This document shows, piece by piece, positions 61,536 through 64,000 of a stretch of 64,000 bases of DNA (its first letter is position 1; each line of letters begins with the position of its first letter). The notes beneath the pieces are model-generated. The model did no database searches. It was given only the letters and a program-made list of their open reading frames with translations, and was not told where the DNA came from. Source of the DNA: Kiritimatiellota bacterium (lineage in GTDB: Bacteria; Verrucomicrobiota; Lentisphaeria; Oligosphaerales; JAADHN01); NCBI GenBank assembly GCA_013151865.1, contig JAADHN010000111.1, positions 53,921 to 117,920 of the forward strand. Direction: 5' to 3'. A program made the translations under genes and the position numbers.

Positions 61536-64000
61536 ATGCTTTCCACGTTCGTCTCGCTCCCCTTGCTCGCACTTGCCGCAGCGAACGCGGGCCCCGCCCC
61601 GGGCCCCGGGCGTTTCTTTGTGGCGACAAACGGCAGGGACGACTGGTCGGGACGCCGTCCCGCCGTCAATGCCGCCCGAACGGACGGCCCGTTCGCCACT
61701 CTCGGGCGGGCCGTGCGCGCCATCCGCGATCTCCGCGGGCGAGAGCACTTTCGCGGCCGAATCGAAATCGTGGTGCGGGGCGGGGTGTATTACCTCGATG
61801 CCCCGCTCGATCTCGGTCCGGAGTGCTCAGGCACTGCCGCCGGACCGGTCGTGTTCTCGGCGTGGCCGGGCGAAGAAGTCACCGTATCGGGCGGACGGCG
61901 GATCGCCGGATGGAAACGGGGCCGGGACAATCTGTGGTTTGCGGATATCGCAACACCGGCCGGCGCCACGCCCGAATTCCGCCAGTTCTTTGTGGACGGC
62001 AACCGGGAAATCCGAGCACGGACGCCCAATTTCGATCCGACCCGTCCATATACCGGGGGCTGGGCATTCGTGGCCCCCCGACAGAAGCCGCTGCCGATCA
62101 AACCGGGCTTCGGCGCCACGTTGGTCCGCATCCACACGCCCGGCGACACGTTCGTGTGGGACATTGCGGTCCCACAGGGAGGGCGCTATTCCGTGTGGAC
62201 GCGGTACGGGGCGCTGAACAAGGCCTTCGGCCGGACCGACATGGCGGACCGCACCTGCCTACAGGTGGACGACGGTCCGAAAGTGTGGTTGAAGGACCTT
62301 CCGGACACGGGCGCCTGGAACAAGTTCGAGTGGCGCCGAACAGCCGCACTCGAACTCACGCCCGGGAAACACCGGCTTCGCTGGACGAACGTCAAAGGGG
62401 GCGGACTCAATTTGGACGCGTTTGTCTTGACCGACGATCCGGATTGGACCCCGAAAGGGACGCGACTGCCCGCAGTCGCCCCGACCCGGGTCCGAATCAC
62501 CGTCCAGGCTGAGGCGTTTATCGAGGGCAAGGCCAAGGAGTACGGGGTATCGCAGAGCCCCGGCTCCCGCTCGAAATGGCATCGGGATCGCTTCTTCTTC
62601 CGCACGGGAGACATCCGGCCGTGGCCGCGGTCGCCCGCACCGGAGATTCACATTTTCCCGGCGTGGGGGTGGGTGAATGCAATCCTTTCCGTGGACCACG
62701 TGGACTTCTCGACAAACACGGTTTACGTGAAAGGCCGCAACTGTACTCAAGATCTTCGCCCAGGGAACCGATACTATGTCGAAAACGTATTCGAGGCATT
62801 GGATTCACCGGGCGAATGGTACCTGGATCAAGAAAAAGGACGACTGTACTACCGGCCCCGGACGCCCGATTTCAAAGGACGTCGCGACGCGGTCGCCCCA
62901 GCCCTGTTTTCGCTGATCCGGATTCACGGCGACGACGACATTGCGGCGGCAGCCCGTGCCGGGCACATCGAGTTTCACGGATTCACGTTTCGGCATACGC
63001 GGTATTCGCTCGAGATGGACTCCGTGTATACCCCCGACGACGCCGCGATCCAGATCGAAAACGCTGATCACTGCAGGATCGAGGACTGCCGTTTCGTCGG
63101 CCTTGGAGGATACGCCGTGCGGCTGCGCGGGAATTCGTCCCACAACCGAATCTGCGCCAACACGATCATCGATGGGGGCCAGGGAGGCGTCCTTCTGGAG
63201 GGCGCCGAGTCGTCGGTCCAGCCCCGATCCAACGAGATCGCCGGAAACCGAATCGAACGGTGCGGGCGAATCTGGAAACATGTGGCGGGCGTCTACGTGA
63301 CGACCGGAAGCGACAACCGCATTGCCCACAACACCATCCGTGAAATGCCGAGATACGGCATCTCCCTCAAATCGTTTTCCGGGGGTCGCGCCTCGCACGG
63401 AAACGTGGTCGAATACAACCGCATTGAGCGGTCGAACCTCGAAACGAACGACACCGGCGCCATCGAAACGCTTGGGCGAGACAGGGCGGACTCCGGCAAC
63501 ATCATCCGTTTCAATCTCATCCTCGATGTCGTCGGGCTGAAGACGACGGAAACCGGCGAATTCCTCTCTCCCCACTACACTTGGGGCATTTACCTGGACG
63601 ATTACTCCAGCGGGACGATGGTATACGGCAATATCGTGGCCCGGACAGTCCGCGGCGCCCTGCATATTCACATCGGCCGGAACAATGTTGTCGAGAATAA
63701 CGTGTTTGTGGACGGGACGGATCAACAGATCGAATGCAACGGTAATCGGTTCATGCGGAACAATCAATTCCGGCGCAATATCGTGTTTGCGGCTCGCGGT
63801 CGAATGATTCGCATCAACCGCTGGGTCCCGGGGGTGCTCTCCGAGTGCGATTGGAATCTATATTGGCAGCCGGACGGTGAATTGGCTTCCCGCAAGGACG
63901 CCTTTCCGACTGGAGACTTCGCGGCTTGGCAAGCTGCGGGGTTGGACCGAAACTCGCGGATCGCGGACCCGCGTTTTGCGGACGCCGCACACGACGACTA
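61536..64000 (+). CDS. Secreted right-handed parallel beta-helix protein (3' end outside window)
   Basis: At least 821 residues are present, open to the right edge with no stop codon. A signal peptide (MLSTFVSLPLLALAAANAGP) leads into FVATNGRDDWSG and the typical TLGRAVRAIRDL start of parallel beta-helix polysaccharide lyase or epimerase-like proteins. A carbohydrate-binding-like segment lies at about 205-310. Beta-helix rungs follow (IQIENADHCRIEDCRFVGLG, NEIAGNRIERCG, NVVEYNRIERSN, VENNVFVDGT). The enzymatic class is unknown. The ATG at 61536 has GGAG nine bases upstream. Confidence 0.85.
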   Translation, partial: MLSTFVSLPLLALAAANAGPAPGPGRFFVATNGRDDWSGRRPAVNAARTDGPFATLGRAVRAIRDLRGREHFRGRIEIVVRGGVYYLDAPLDLGPECSGTAAGPVVFSAWPGEEVTVSGGRRIAGWKRGRDNLWFADIATPAGATPEFRQFFVDGNREIRARTPNFDPTRPYTGGWAFVAPRQKPLPIKPGFGATLVRIHTPGDTFVWDIAVPQGGRYSVWTRYGALNKAFGRTDMADRTCLQVDDGPKVWLKDLPDTGAWNKFEWRRTAALELTPGKHRLRWTNVKGGGLNLDAFVLTDDPDWTPKGTRLPAVAPTRVRITVQAEAFIEGKAKEYGVSQSPGSRSKWHRDRFFFRTGDIRPWPRSPAPEIHIFPAWGWVNAILSVDHVDFSTNTVYVKGRNCTQDLRPGNRYYVENVFEALDSPGEWYLDQEKGRLYYRPRTPDFKGRRDAVAPALFSLIRIHGDDDIAAAARAGHIEFHGFTFRHTRYSLEMDSVYTPDDAAIQIENADHCRIEDCRFVGLGGYAVRLRGNSSHNRICANTIIDGGQGGVLLEGAESSVQPRSNEIAGNRIERCGRIWKHVAGVYVTTGSDNRIAHNTIREMPRYGISLKSFSGGRASHGNVVEYNRIERSNLETNDTGAIETLGRDRADSGNIIRFNLILDVVGLKTTETGEFLSPHYTWGIYLDDYSSGTMVYGNIVARTVRGALHIHIGRNNVVENNVFVDGTDQQIECNGNRFMRNNQFRRNIVFAARGRMIRINRWVPGVLSECDWNLYWQPDGELASRKDAFPTGDFAAWQAAGLDRNSRIADPRFADAAHDD

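Noticed and set aside
1..64000. CRISPR arrays, rRNA operons, tRNA genes and prophage
   Set aside because: No regularly spaced repeats, rRNA signatures, cloverleaf-compatible sequences or phage structural genes were seen.

Overview
The window is one contiguous stretch of a GC-rich bacterial chromosome. Genes are close-packed on both strands, GTG and TTG starts are common, and most real starts carry a GGAG-type ribosome binding site. The content is housekeeping genes (RNase P RNA, argS, ruvAB, lexA, dxs, tyrA, mutY, purL/purQ, ptsH/ptsI) mixed with large secreted or membrane proteins: VCBS/FG-GAP repeats, a very long glycosidase, a DUF4091-type protein, a PQQ-like propeller, a parallel beta-helix protein, and Gfo/Idh and xylose-isomerase-like sugar enzymes. 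This mix is typical of polysaccharide-degrading members of the Planctomycetota-Verrucomicrobiota-Lentisphaerota group or of candidate phyla such as Hydrogenedentota. No 16S gene is present, so the phylum is an inference.

Layout. 1-3.8 kb (minus): 5' part of RNase P RNA, a VCBS protein and a polyferredoxin carrying a CuA-like cupredoxin domain. 4.3-10.7 kb (plus): glycosidase and hybrid sensor kinase. 10.9-16.7 kb (plus): redox cluster of a NapH/NosR-like polyferredoxin, a PQQ-like propeller protein and a NuoE-NuoF fusion. 16.8-20.2 kb (minus): EamA transporter, APC permease with Usp domains, small membrane protein. 20.8-23.4 kb (plus): argS and a polysaccharide deacetylase. 23.8-26.8 kb (minus): SOS block lexA, ruvA, ruvB with copies of an intergenic repeat. 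27-27.5 kb: dead Fic gene. 27.7-30.2 kb (plus): DUF4091-type protein. 30.3-31.7 kb (plus): promoter, fluoride riboswitch, terminator and a two-gene operon of unknown function. 31.9-37.9 kb (minus): DUF6178, phosphoesterase, dxs, tyrA. 38.3-40.4 kb (plus): DUF72 and mutY. 40.3-47.3 kb (minus): purL, purQ and three sugar-metabolism genes. 48-54.9 kb (plus): TPR protein, glycosyltransferase, a double TIM-barrel fusion and a zinc dehydrogenase. 55-57 kb (minus): ptsI and ptsH, divergent from a GAF/phosphatase protein. 59-61.2 kb (plus): HesB-like protein and an RnfD/RnfG pair. 61.5-64 kb (plus): a beta-helix protein cut by the window edge.

Together. Three separate loci encode membrane iron-sulfur or flavin electron carriers without the usual full complexes around them, suggesting a modular redox chain. 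The strongest unexpected item is the fluoride riboswitch at 30352-30410. It has a promoter upstream and a mutually exclusive terminator downstream, and it leads into a 162-residue protein and a DUF6062 protein rather than into a known fluoride exporter.
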